Positions 1-5,733 of a stretch of 5,733 bases of DNA are shown here, piece after piece. Position 1 is the first letter of the stretch, and the number at the start of each line of letters is the position of its first letter. The notes beneath the pieces were generated by a model, which was given only the letters and a program-made list of their open reading frames with translations, was not told the DNA's origin and searched no databases. Origin of the DNA: Pseudarthrobacter sp. (GTDB lineage Bacteria > Actinomycetota > Actinomycetes > Actinomycetales > Micrococcaceae); assembly GCA_013362385.1 (NCBI GenBank), contig JABFWC010000465.1, forward strand, positions 1 through 5,733. Reading direction: 5' to 3'. Both the position numbers and the translations under genes were made by a program.

Positions 1-496
1 CGCAGCCCTGGAAATCCTGGCCGCAATGCCCGGCGTGGACAGCTCACGCCTGGGCTGCATCGGCTTCTCCGGCGGGGGCGGCCGTTCGCTGGTGCTGGCC
101 GCGCTGAGTCCCCGGATCCGGGCCTCGGTGGTGGCCTGCATGATGACCACCTTCGAGTCTCTCCTGCCGGCCTACCTCGACGCCCATTCCTGGCTGCTGC
201 AAACCCCGGGGCTGTGGAAGTTGGGTGACTGGCCCGAGCTGACCACCCGCGCAGCCACGGCCGCATTCCTTGTGCAGTACGCACTGGCGGACCAGCTCTT
301 CCCCGAGGACGGCATGCGCCGGGCCCACGGGATGCTGGAGTCACTGCATGCCGGCACCGCCCGCTACACCGGCAGCTTTTGGCCCGGGGGCCACGTCTTC
401 ACGTCCGCCATGCAGGACGAAGCCCTGGACTTCCTGGGCACAGCGTTGCAACCTTCCGCCACCGACCCCGACCGACACCTCCTAGGAACCACGTGA
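1..496 (+). CDS. Alpha/beta-hydrolase family protein (esterase / dienelactone-hydrolase-like), C-terminal part
   Basis: This is the 3' end of a gene that begins left of the window. The frame is open from base 2 and ends at TGA 494-496, leaving about 164 residues. The nucleophile elbow G-F-S-G-G is visible, with the Ser codon at 68-70. It is followed by an acid candidate in A-L-A-D-Q-L-F-P (Asp codon 290-292) and a histidine in P-G-G-H-V-F (His codon 392-394). The Ser-Asp-His order and spacing give a complete catalytic triad of the alpha/beta-hydrolase fold. The segment after the elbow resembles acetylxylan-esterase or dienelactone-hydrolase relatives, so hydrolysis of an ester, perhaps on a plant-derived sugar, is plausible; the substrate is not identifiable. 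No signal peptide can be judged because the N-terminus is missing. Its stop overlaps the next gene's start by one base, which indicates a shared operon. The fold is quite certain, the substrate is not. Confidence 0.85.
   Translation, partial: AALEILAAMPGVDSSRLGCIGFSGGGGRSLVLAALSPRIRASVVACMMTTFESLLPAYLDAHSWLLQTPGLWKLGDWPELTTRAATAAFLVQYALADQLFPEDGMRRAHGMLESLHAGTARYTGSFWPGGHVFTSAMQDEALDFLGTALQPSATDPDRHLLGTT
484..487 (+). promoter_or_regulatory. Ribosome binding site for the oxidoreductase-DUF6807 gene
   Basis: AGGA lies 8 bases before the ATG at 496, inside the last codons of the upstream hydrolase. It supports ATG 496 over the in-frame ATG at 379, which would add an Arg/Pro-rich, non-homologous extension overlapping the hydrolase gene. 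The in-frame GTG at 493 is a less likely alternative. Confidence 0.55.
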
Positions 497-2544
497 TGAC
501 TCAGCACCCGGCCACCGCGGCGCCCGGCAAAAGCGCCGCGCCGGCAGCCGTTCCCAGAATCGCCCTCGTTGGGGTCCACGGCTTCGGCGAGCGGCACCTG
601 GCCAACCTGGCCCGACTCCAGGAGGCCGGACGCCTGGAACTGGCAGCCGTCGCCGATCCGAGCCCGCCCCGGCCGGGTACGCTCGCCGATGCCGTGGCCG
701 TGTTCCCCGACCTCGGCGCCCTCCTGGCCGCGCAGCCTGATATCGACGTCGCCATCCTCGCCACCCCGATCCAGACGCACGCCCCGCTGGCCATTGCGGC
801 ATTGTCCGCGGGCATGGACGTGTTCGTGGAAAAGCCGCCGGTGGCGTCGCTGTCCCAGTTCAACGACGTACTGGCGGCAGCCCGGAATGCCGGCCGGCTG
901 GTGCAGGTGGGCTTCCAAAGCCTGGGTTCGGCGGCCCTGCCGGCCCTTGCGGGTGTGGTGGGATCCGGGGAAATCGGTGATGTCCTGGGCCTGAGCGCCA
1001 CCGGCCAGTGGGTGCGGAGCAAGGCATATTTCAACCGCTCACGCTGGGCCGGCAAGCGAAGCTTGGATGGCGTGGACGTTGTGGACGGGGTCGCCACCAA
1101 TGCGCTTGCCCATGCCGTGGCCACCGCACTGCATGTTGCCGGAGCCCGCACGCTGGCTGACGTCGTGTCCGTTGAAACGGACCTGTACCGGGCACACGAC
1201 ACCGAAAGTGACGACACCTCCGTGCTGCGGATCCGCACCGCGCACGGAACCACGTTGCTGTGCGCCCTTACGCTCTGCGGCCCCGAACAACTGGACCCAT
1301 CCGTCACCGTGCACGGCACCCTCGGCGACATCACCCTGTACTACACCCGGGACGAGCTGGTCGTCAGCACCCCCAACGGCGAGCGCCGCGGGACGTTCGG
1401 ACGCACCGGCCTGCTGGAAGACCTCCTGGAAGCCCGGTCCACTGGCGGGCCGCTGCTCTGCGCACTCGAGGACACCGGCGCCTTCACGGCGGTCCTCGAG
1501 GCCATTCGCACGTCCCCCGCGCCCGCCCCCATCGGCGCGGCCCACGTCACCTGGGAAGGGGAAGACGACGACGCCCATCCCGTCGTCACCGGCATCGCCG
1601 ACCTGATGGAGCGGGCCGCCAAGGCGCAGGCCACCTTCGCCGAGCTCGGCGTGCCCTGGGCCCGGCACCTTCCGCCGGCCCGCACCCTCACCCTGGACGG
1701 CCGGCCCGTGGCCGAGTACCAGGATGGCAGCCACATCCGCGCCGTTTCATCGCCGCGACCCTACCTGCACCCGGTCCGCACCTTGGGCGGCACCGTGGTG
1801 ACGGACCACCAGCCGCTGGACCACGTCTGGCACCTCGGCGTTGGCATTGCCCTGCAGGACGTGGACGGGGTCAACTTCTGGGGCGGCCGCACCTACACAC
1901 GTGACGCCGGACAGTACACCTGGCGGCCGGACCATGGCAGCATCGCCGTCACCGGTACCGGCGCAGCGGAAACAGCTGCCAGGTCCGGAGGCGCCGCGGG
2001 AAAGCTGCAGGAGTCCCTCAGCTGGAACGGCCCCGACGGCGCCCCGCTCCTTCGTGAGGAACGCACCTGGGCGTGGTCCGGCGTCGCGCCTTCCATCTGG
2101 CGCCTGTGCCTGGACTTCGTGCTCTCCCCTGCCGGCGACAAGCCGGTGAGCCTCGGCAGCCCCGGTTCCAACGGCCGCTTTGAGGGCGGGTACGGCGGCT
2201 TCTTCTGGCGCCTGCCCGCATGTGCCAACGCCACAGTATGGACGGCTGACGGCACCGGCGAGTCGGAGACCCACGGCAGCAGCGCCCGCTGGCTCGCCTG
2301 GTCGGGAAAGTTCGACGCCGGGCCCGCCACCTTGGTCTTCGTCGCCCCGGAAGGCTCCACGGACCCGTGGTTCGTCCGGGTGGACGGGTACCCGGGCGTG
2401 GGGCAGTCGCTGGCCTGGGACACGCCCGTCATCGCCGAACCGGGCAGTCCCGTGCGGCGGCAGATCACCGTTTTCGTGGCTGACGGCAGCCTGGCCACCA
2501 CCGATATCGAAGCCTTGATCGCCCAGCAGGGGGACCAGTCATGA
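496..2544 (+). CDS. Gfo/Idh/MocA-family oxidoreductase fused to a C-terminal DUF6807 (PmoA-like) domain
   Basis: The protein has 682 residues in two parts. Residues about 20-385 form a Gfo/Idh/MocA dehydrogenase: a Rossmann beta-alpha-beta start G-V-H-G-F-G-E-R-H (26-34), the hallmark E-K-P with the probable catalytic Lys113, and a second domain with D-G-V-A-T-N-A-L-A-H (197-206) that may supply the active-site His. Relatives oxidise, reduce or epimerise sugars and cyclitols with NAD(P). The second glycine of the usual GxGxxG is His28 here. Residues about 395-672 match DUF6807, once called PmoA, a name that does not mean methane monooxygenase. Signs are R-P-Y-L-H-P (421-426), L-D-H-V-W-H-L-G (441-448), D-G-V-N-F-W-G-G (457-464) and P-W-F-V-R (624-628). 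The domain's function is not established to my knowledge; its conserved histidines could bind a metal or a sugar. The protein is more than 1.5 times the length of an ordinary single-domain Gfo/Idh/MocA enzyme. The start is ATG 496 in a TGATG overlap with the hydrolase, and the end overlaps the next start (ATGA), so translation is probably coupled. No signal peptide is seen, so it is likely cytoplasmic. The domain calls are firm and the substrate is unknown. Confidence 0.88.
   Translation: MTQHPATAAPGKSAAPAAVPRIALVGVHGFGERHLANLARLQEAGRLELAAVADPSPPRPGTLADAVAVFPDLGALLAAQPDIDVAILATPIQTHAPLAIAALSAGMDVFVEKPPVASLSQFNDVLAAARNAGRLVQVGFQSLGSAALPALAGVVGSGEIGDVLGLSATGQWVRSKAYFNRSRWAGKRSLDGVDVVDGVATNALAHAVATALHVAGARTLADVVSVETDLYRAHDTESDDTSVLRIRTAHGTTLLCALTLCGPEQLDPSVTVHGTLGDITLYYTRDELVVSTPNGERRGTFGRTGLLEDLLEARSTGGPLLCALEDTGAFTAVLEAIRTSPAPAPIGAAHVTWEGEDDDAHPVVTGIADLMERAAKAQATFAELGVPWARHLPPARTLTLDGRPVAEYQDGSHIRAVSSPRPYLHPVRTLGGTVVTDHQPLDHVWHLGVGIALQDVDGVNFWGGRTYTRDAGQYTWRPDHGSIAVTGTGAAETAARSGGAAGKLQESLSWNGPDGAPLLREERTWAWSGVAPSIWRLCLDFVLSPAGDKPVSLGSPGSNGRFEGGYGGFFWRLPACANATVWTADGTGESETHGSSARWLAWSGKFDAGPATLVFVAPEGSTDPWFVRVDGYPGVGQSLAWDTPVIAEPGSPVRRQITVFVADGSLATTDIEALIAQQGDQS
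2528..2533 (+). promoter_or_regulatory. Ribosome binding site for the M24-fold gene
   Basis: AGGGGG sits 7 bases before ATG 2541, within the final codons of the oxidoreductase-DUF6807 gene. It fixes the start inside the ATGA overlap and implies re-initiation or coupled translation. Confidence 0.6.
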
Positions 2545-3656
2545 CGCAAACTACGGCAGCAGCCGTTCCACAGGCCACGGCCCGCCGGGCTCCGGCTTCC
2601 CCGGCCGACCGCACGGTCAAGCGCCAACGCGTCCTGGGCATCCTGGACGCGGCGGCCCGGGACTCACTGCTCCTGACCACGCACACCGCGCTGACCTGGT
2701 ACCTGGACGGCAGCCGCGTGCACATCAGCCTGGCCGGCGACCCGATCGCCGCGCTGCTGGTGGACCGCGACGGCGACCACCTGATGACGTTCAACAACGA
2801 AGCGGGCCGGATCGCCGCCGAGGAGCTTCCGCCCGGCGTCACCCTGCACGCGGTGCCCTGGTACGGCAGCCTGCACCAGGCGGCCGCCGCCGTCGGAAAC
2901 AGTGCCCTGCCTCCCCTGCCCGAAGCCGACGTAGCCGCCGAACTGCGGGCCGCCCGCCAGCAGCTGCTGCCGGGCGAAAGTGCGCGGTACGCCCGGCTGG
3001 GCGCCGAGGTTGCGGTGATGATGACGGACGTCCTGGCCGCCGCCACCCCGGACACTACCGAGTTTGAGGTGGCCTCGGCGCTGGCCGCCCGGGTGGTGGC
3101 AGCCGGCGCCGAGCCGCTGGTGCTCCTGTGCAACGGCAGTTCCCGCAGCCAGTTCCGGCACCCGCTGGCCACCCACTCACCCCTGGGCCGGCGCGCCATG
3201 ACCGTGGTCTGTGCCCGGCGCGACGGGCTGGTAGCCAACATCACCCGCTGGGTAAGGTTCGACGCCGGCACCGCCGAAGAGCTCGAGGCCGAGGCACGCA
3301 TCGCGGCAGTGGAAGCCGACATCTTCGACGCCACGGTCCCCGGCGCCCGGCTCGACGGGATCTTCGCGGAGATCCAGGCGTCCTACCTCCGCCACGGGTT
3401 CGGCGCGGACCAGTGGGAACAGCACCACCAGGGCGGGCCGGCCGGTTACGCGGGGCGTGATCCCCGGGTCACGGCCGCTGTCACGGACACTGTGGTGCCG
3501 AACCAGAGCTTTACGTGGAACCCGTCCGGTCCCGGGGTCAAGATCGAGGACACGGTACAACTCACGGAGTCCGGGCTGCGCGTGCTCACGGTGGATCCGC
3601 GCTGGCCCACGGCCGCCGTGAACGGGCTGCAGCGGCCACTGACCCTGCAGCTGTAG
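2541..3656 (+). CDS. M24-fold (creatinase/aminopeptidase P-like) protein with incomplete metal site
   Basis: The 371-residue protein has an N-terminal creatinase-type domain (about 25-140) and a C-terminal 'pita-bread' domain (about 145-355), the layout of prolidase, aminopeptidase P and creatinase. Family signs are N-G-S (198-200), F-R-H-P-L (205-209), H-H-Q-G-G (295-299), Y-A-G-R-D (303-307) and K-I-E-D-T (334-338). Classical M24 peptidases hold two metals with Asp, Asp, His, Glu and Glu. Here the second Asp position is Asn233 (in A-N-I-T-R, where peptidases have S-D-I-T-R). The first Asp is not found at the expected place, and the first Glu is lost in W-N-P-S-G-P-G (326-332). Only a His (295 or 296) and Glu336 remain. 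Metal-dependent peptidase activity is therefore doubtful. Creatinase is a known metal-independent member of this fold, so a hydrolase or lyase acting on a small molecule is an alternative. The start is ATG 2541, overlapping the upstream stop by four bases. It is the last gene of the plus-strand group. The fold call is strong; the activity is unknown. Confidence 0.85.
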   Translation: MTQTTAAAVPQATARRAPASPADRTVKRQRVLGILDAAARDSLLLTTHTALTWYLDGSRVHISLAGDPIAALLVDRDGDHLMTFNNEAGRIAAEELPPGVTLHAVPWYGSLHQAAAAVGNSALPPLPEADVAAELRAARQQLLPGESARYARLGAEVAVMMTDVLAAATPDTTEFEVASALAARVVAAGAEPLVLLCNGSSRSQFRHPLATHSPLGRRAMTVVCARRDGLVANITRWVRFDAGTAEELEAEARIAAVEADIFDATVPGARLDGIFAEIQASYLRHGFGADQWEQHHQGGPAGYAGRDPRVTAAVTDTVVPNQSFTWNPSGPGVKIEDTVQLTESGLRVLTVDPRWPTAAVNGLQRPLTLQL

Positions 3657-3685
3657 GAGCAGCTATCTGTTCAGGGAAGCTGCAG
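3645..3685. terminator. Possible bidirectional stem-loop at the convergent gene junction
   Basis: CTGCAGCT at 3645-3652 is perfectly complementary to AGCTGCAG at 3678-3685, with a 25-base loop that contains both stop codons (TAG 3654-3656 on plus, TGA at 3673-3671 on minus). A competing nested fold pairs CCCTG 3643-3647 with CAGGG 3672-3676 and AGCTG 3649-3653 with CAGCT 3660-3664. No T-run follows on either strand, so it is not a textbook intrinsic terminator. The location between converging genes is the main argument for a termination role. Confidence 0.3.
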
Positions 3686-5125
3686 TTCGCCGTCCACGCG
3701 CCGCGGAATGCGCAGCGGGTTGGCTTCGCGCAGGGCCGGGTGCAGCGCGGCTTCCGGGGCGTCCTGGTACGCCACCGGACGCTGGAACCGGCGGACCGCC
3801 GTCGCGCCAACCGAGGTGAACAGCGACGTGGTGGCCGGGAAGGGGCCGCCGTGCTGCTGCGCCCAGTTCACTGCGACGCCGGTGGGCCAGCCTTCGAAGA
3901 GGACACGGCCGGCGAGGCCGGAGAGCTGTTCGACCAAGGCCGCGATGTCTTCACCGGGCTGGGCGTGCAAGGTCGCAGTCAGGCTGCCGGGAACCTTGGC
4001 GAGCACGGCCGACAGTTCATCCTGGTCCCTGTATTCGATCAGCATGGTGGTGGGTCCGAAGCATTCCTCCAGCAAGTGTTCCGGGCATTCCAGCACTTTC
4101 GCCGCCGTGGTGGAGAACACCACCGGCGCTGCACCGTTGGCCGCAGCGTCCTGGTCCACCGTCCCGCTGACCACATCCACGCCCTCCACGGACGCGAAGC
4201 TGCGCAGCCCGTCCGGATACGCCTCGGCGATCCTGCTGGTGAGCATGCCGTGCGCCGGCTTATCCTTGCTTGCCTGCGCCACTTCCGCAGCGAATCCGGT
4301 GCCGGCAGGAATGAACACCAGGCCCGGCTTGGTGCAGAACTGGCCGGCGCCAAGGGTGAAGGACCCGGCGAGGCCGGCGGCGAGTTCCCCGGATCGCTCC
4401 TGCAGGGCCGCGGGGGTGATCACGACCGGGTTGAGGCTGCCCAGCTCACCATAGAAGGGGATAGGCTCCGGCCGCGACGTGGCAAGGTCGAACAGGGCAC
4501 GGCCGCCGGGAATGGAGCCGGTGAAGCCGACCGCCTTGATGGCGGGGTCCTGCACCAAAGCCGTTCCGACTTCCCGGCCGCTGACCAGCGCGAACAGGCC
4601 CTCAGGGGCGCCCGCCGCGCGCAGTGCTTCGGCCACGATTTCAGCGGTGCGTTCGGAAAGCCGGAGGTGGCCCGAGTGGGCTTTGACGATCACGGAGCAA
4701 CCGACGGCGAGGGCGGAGGCGGTGTCGCCGCCGGCCACGGAGAAGGCGAACGGGAAGTTCGACGCCGAGAAGACCGCCACGGGGCCGATGGGCCGCAGGA
4801 TGCGGCGCAGGTCGGGCTTGGGCGGCGTGGAGGCTGGGTCGGCGTGGTCGATGATGGCCTCCAGGTAGGAGCCTTCGGTGATCACTCGGGCGAAAAGGCG
4901 AAGCTGGCCGGTGGTGCGGGCAACCTCACCCGTGAGCCGGGGAGCACCCAGGCTGGTTTCGGAGTCTGCGATTTCCACCAGTTCCGCGGCGTTGTCGTCA
5001 AGGGCATCGGCGACTGCGTTCAGCCATGCCGCCCGCTCAGCGTCGGAAGCGGCGGCTGAAATCAGTGCCGCCCCGGTGGCGGCCCTGGTCAGCCCGGACA
5101 GGGAAAGCGTTGCAGTTGTAGTCAC
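3671..5125 (-). CDS. Aldehyde dehydrogenase (NADP+), alpha-ketoglutaric semialdehyde (2,5-dioxovalerate) dehydrogenase type
   Basis: The 484-residue protein is a full-length aldehyde dehydrogenase, cytoplasmic by family. The expected elements occur in order: S-N-F-P-F with oxyanion-hole Asn123, V-I-V-K-A-H with cofactor-binding Lys148, G-F-T-G-S (200-204), general base Glu227 in Y-G-E-L-G-S-L-N-P, nucleophile Cys264 in G-Q-F-C-T, and E-C-F-G-P (354-358). The K-A-H-S-G-H stretch, the Y-G-E-L-G-S-L-N-P signature and the overall length fit the group that oxidises alpha-ketoglutaric semialdehyde to alpha-ketoglutarate, the last step of non-phosphorylating pentonate, uronate and glucarate breakdown. 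Translation starts at GTG (5125-5123). This is the first possible start after the preceding gene's TAA, which lies in the same frame ten codons upstream, and the next Met comes far too late. It lies 30 bases behind the sugar-acid dehydratase on the same strand, so the two are probably one operon. Substrate assignment rests on motif resemblance plus this neighbour; another aldehyde is possible. All visible catalytic residues are intact. Confidence 0.87.
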   Translation of the reverse strand: MTTTATLSLSGLTRAATGAALISAAASDAERAAWLNAVADALDDNAAELVEIADSETSLGAPRLTGEVARTTGQLRLFARVITEGSYLEAIIDHADPASTPPKPDLRRILRPIGPVAVFSASNFPFAFSVAGGDTASALAVGCSVIVKAHSGHLRLSERTAEIVAEALRAAGAPEGLFALVSGREVGTALVQDPAIKAVGFTGSIPGGRALFDLATSRPEPIPFYGELGSLNPVVITPAALQERSGELAAGLAGSFTLGAGQFCTKPGLVFIPAGTGFAAEVAQASKDKPAHGMLTSRIAEAYPDGLRSFASVEGVDVVSGTVDQDAAANGAAPVVFSTTAAKVLECPEHLLEECFGPTTMLIEYRDQDELSAVLAKVPGSLTATLHAQPGEDIAALVEQLSGLAGRVLFEGWPTGVAVNWAQQHGGPFPATTSLFTSVGATAVRRFQRPVAYQDAPEAALHPALREANPLRIPRRVDGELQLP

Positions 5126-5133
5126 GTCAGATA

Positions 5134-5143
5134 CCTGTTCCTC
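5134..5143 (-). promoter_or_regulatory. Ribosome binding site region for the aldehyde dehydrogenase
   Basis: Read on the minus strand, GAGGAACAGG precedes the GTG start at 5125. The CAGG part is 8 bases away, and the stronger GAGGA part is 13 bases away, which is rather far. It supports the GTG start in this 30-base gap, which otherwise is AT-richer than its surroundings and holds no clear promoter. Confidence 0.45.
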
Positions 5144-5155
5144 GTATGAATATGG

Positions 5156-5733
5156 TTACAGCCCGTCCCGGAAGCGGAAGCCCAGGCCTGCCGGGTCCGC
5201 GAGGGTTACCCGGCTGTTGCTGAACCGGACCGGCGACGGCCCGTCCAGGATTCCCAGCTGTTCGAAGGACGCCTCCTCGACGTCTTCCACCAGCGTGGGC
5301 TCCGCGAGGGTCAGCGCCAACTGCCCGGACAACTCCGGCAGCAGGTGGGGCATCACCTTGATGCTGTGGGTCCGGGCCAGCTCAACGATGCGCCGGAATG
5401 GGGTGCTGCCGCCCACCCTGATGATATAGGGCTGGAGGATGTCCACAGCCTCCGCCTCAATGAAATCGCAGTACCGGTAGATGGTGTGCAGGTTTTCGCC
5501 GAGGGCGATGGGCACGGGTGAGTGCTTGCGCAGCCGCCGGTAAGCCCAAAGGTCATCCGCGCGGAGGGGCTCCTCCAGCCACTCCAGCCCGAACTCGGCC
5601 AGGACGTCCAGTGCCCGGAAGGTTGTCGGCAGGTCCCAGCGCTGGTTGGCATCGATCATCAGCCTGCGCCCCGGCCCCAGGACGGAGCGGACGGCCTGGA
5701 CGCGTTCGTAGTCCTCGCGGATGTCCGGCTTGC
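5156..5733 (-). CDS. Mandelate racemase / muconate lactonizing enzyme family sugar-acid dehydratase (enolase superfamily), C-terminal part
   Basis: The gene runs off the right edge. About 191 C-terminal residues are visible, ending at TAA (5158-5156). The barrel metal ligands of the enolase superfamily are present: Asp in L-M-I-D-A-N (codon 5653-5651), Glu in W-L-E-E-P (codon 5575-5573) and Glu in A-L-G-E-N (codon 5497-5495). Further on come V-G-G-S-T, a His in V-M-P-H-L that aligns with the catalytic His of mandelate racemase, and V-E-D-V-E-E, which supplies the usual late Glu. The position of the mandelate-racemase dyad Asp, in Q-P-x-I-I-R-V-G-G, is Tyr. The KxK base region falls at the window edge and cannot be judged. 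Family members include dehydratases for gluconate, fuconate, rhamnonate, arabinonate and galactarate; which acid is used here cannot be told. With the downstream dehydrogenase it fits conversion of a sugar acid to a 2-keto-3-deoxy acid. The superfamily call is firm, the dehydratase role likely. Confidence 0.86.
   Translation of the reverse strand, partial: KPDIREDYERVQAVRSVLGPGRRLMIDANQRWDLPTTFRALDVLAEFGLEWLEEPLRADDLWAYRRLRKHSPVPIALGENLHTIYRYCDFIEAEAVDILQPYIIRVGGSTPFRRIVELARTHSIKVMPHLLPELSGQLALTLAEPTLVEDVEEASFEQLGILDGPSPVRFSNSRVTLADPAGLGFRFRDGL

Noticed and set aside
379..495. A 39-codon N-terminal extension of the oxidoreductase starting at ATG 379.
   Set aside because: It is Arg/Pro/His-rich, unlike any family N-terminus, lies wholly within the hydrolase gene, and the ATG at 496 has a well-placed AGGA.
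501..1334. A 277-codon minus-strand open frame opposite the oxidoreductase domain, and similar frames at 1039-1734, 1893-2627 and 2465-3334.
   Set aside because: Compositionally biased Ser/Arg/Ala- or Gly-rich products with no motifs, all antisense to genes with clear family signatures; they are codon-bias shadows.
496..2544. A link to methane oxidation through the 'PmoA' name of the C-terminal domain.
   Set aside because: The domain is soluble and lacks the membrane helices of the methane monooxygenase subunit; the name is a database misnomer, and the neighbours are carbohydrate enzymes.
3515..5059. A 514-codon open frame on the plus strand, opposite the aldehyde dehydrogenase.
   Set aside because: Its product is Gly/Arg/Glu-rich without recognisable motifs, and it overlaps the end of the M24-fold gene and nearly all of the dehydrogenase, whose catalytic residues are all intact. 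Long antisense frames are common opposite high-GC genes.
5126..5155. Possible internal promoter in the AT-richer 30-base gap before the dehydrogenase.
   Set aside because: No -35/-10 pair with usable spacing can be made out, and the gap is filled by the ribosome binding site; co-transcription with the dehydratase explains it better.
4878..5429. A 183-codon plus-strand open frame spanning the start of the dehydrogenase and the end of the dehydratase.
   Set aside because: Ser/Ala/Arg-rich without motifs, and it crosses two well-supported minus-strand genes.

Overview
This is a GC-rich (by eye roughly two thirds G+C), gene-dense stretch of bacterial chromosome. The strong third-position G/C preference, the GTG start and overlapping start/stop codons, and the protein families present suggest a soil actinobacterium of the Arthrobacter/Pseudarthrobacter type. 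That placement is inference from composition and family resemblance, not from a marker gene.

The window holds five protein genes in two convergent gene groups. The plus-strand group (1-3656) has three tightly packed genes: the C-terminal part of an alpha/beta-hydrolase (esterase-like), a 682-residue fusion of a Gfo/Idh/MocA sugar oxidoreductase with a DUF6807 ('PmoA-like') domain, and a 371-residue protein of the M24 (creatinase/aminopeptidase P) fold. Both junctions have overlapping stop and start codons (TGATG at 494-498, ATGA at 2541-2544), so the three are almost certainly co-transcribed and translationally coupled. The minus-strand group (5733-3671) has the C-terminal part of an enolase-superfamily sugar-acid dehydratase followed, 30 bases later, by an aldehyde dehydrogenase of the alpha-ketoglutaric semialdehyde dehydrogenase type. 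The two groups end tail to tail with 14 bases between their stop codons.

Together the content reads as an accessory carbohydrate-catabolism locus. The minus-strand pair fits the non-phosphorylating route from an aldonic or uronic acid, via a 2-keto-3-deoxy acid and alpha-ketoglutaric semialdehyde, to alpha-ketoglutarate; the middle enzyme is not in the window. The plus-strand trio would act on a sugar derivative or sugar ester of unknown identity. Both groups start outside the window, so no promoter or regulator can be seen.

The points most worth following up are the oxidoreductase-DUF6807 fusion, the M24-fold protein that has lost three of the five classical metal ligands, and the dehydratase in which a tyrosine stands where mandelate racemase has the Asp of its His-Asp dyad. 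No RNA genes, mobile elements, CRISPR arrays or long non-coding stretches were found. The longest gaps between genes are 14 and 30 bases.
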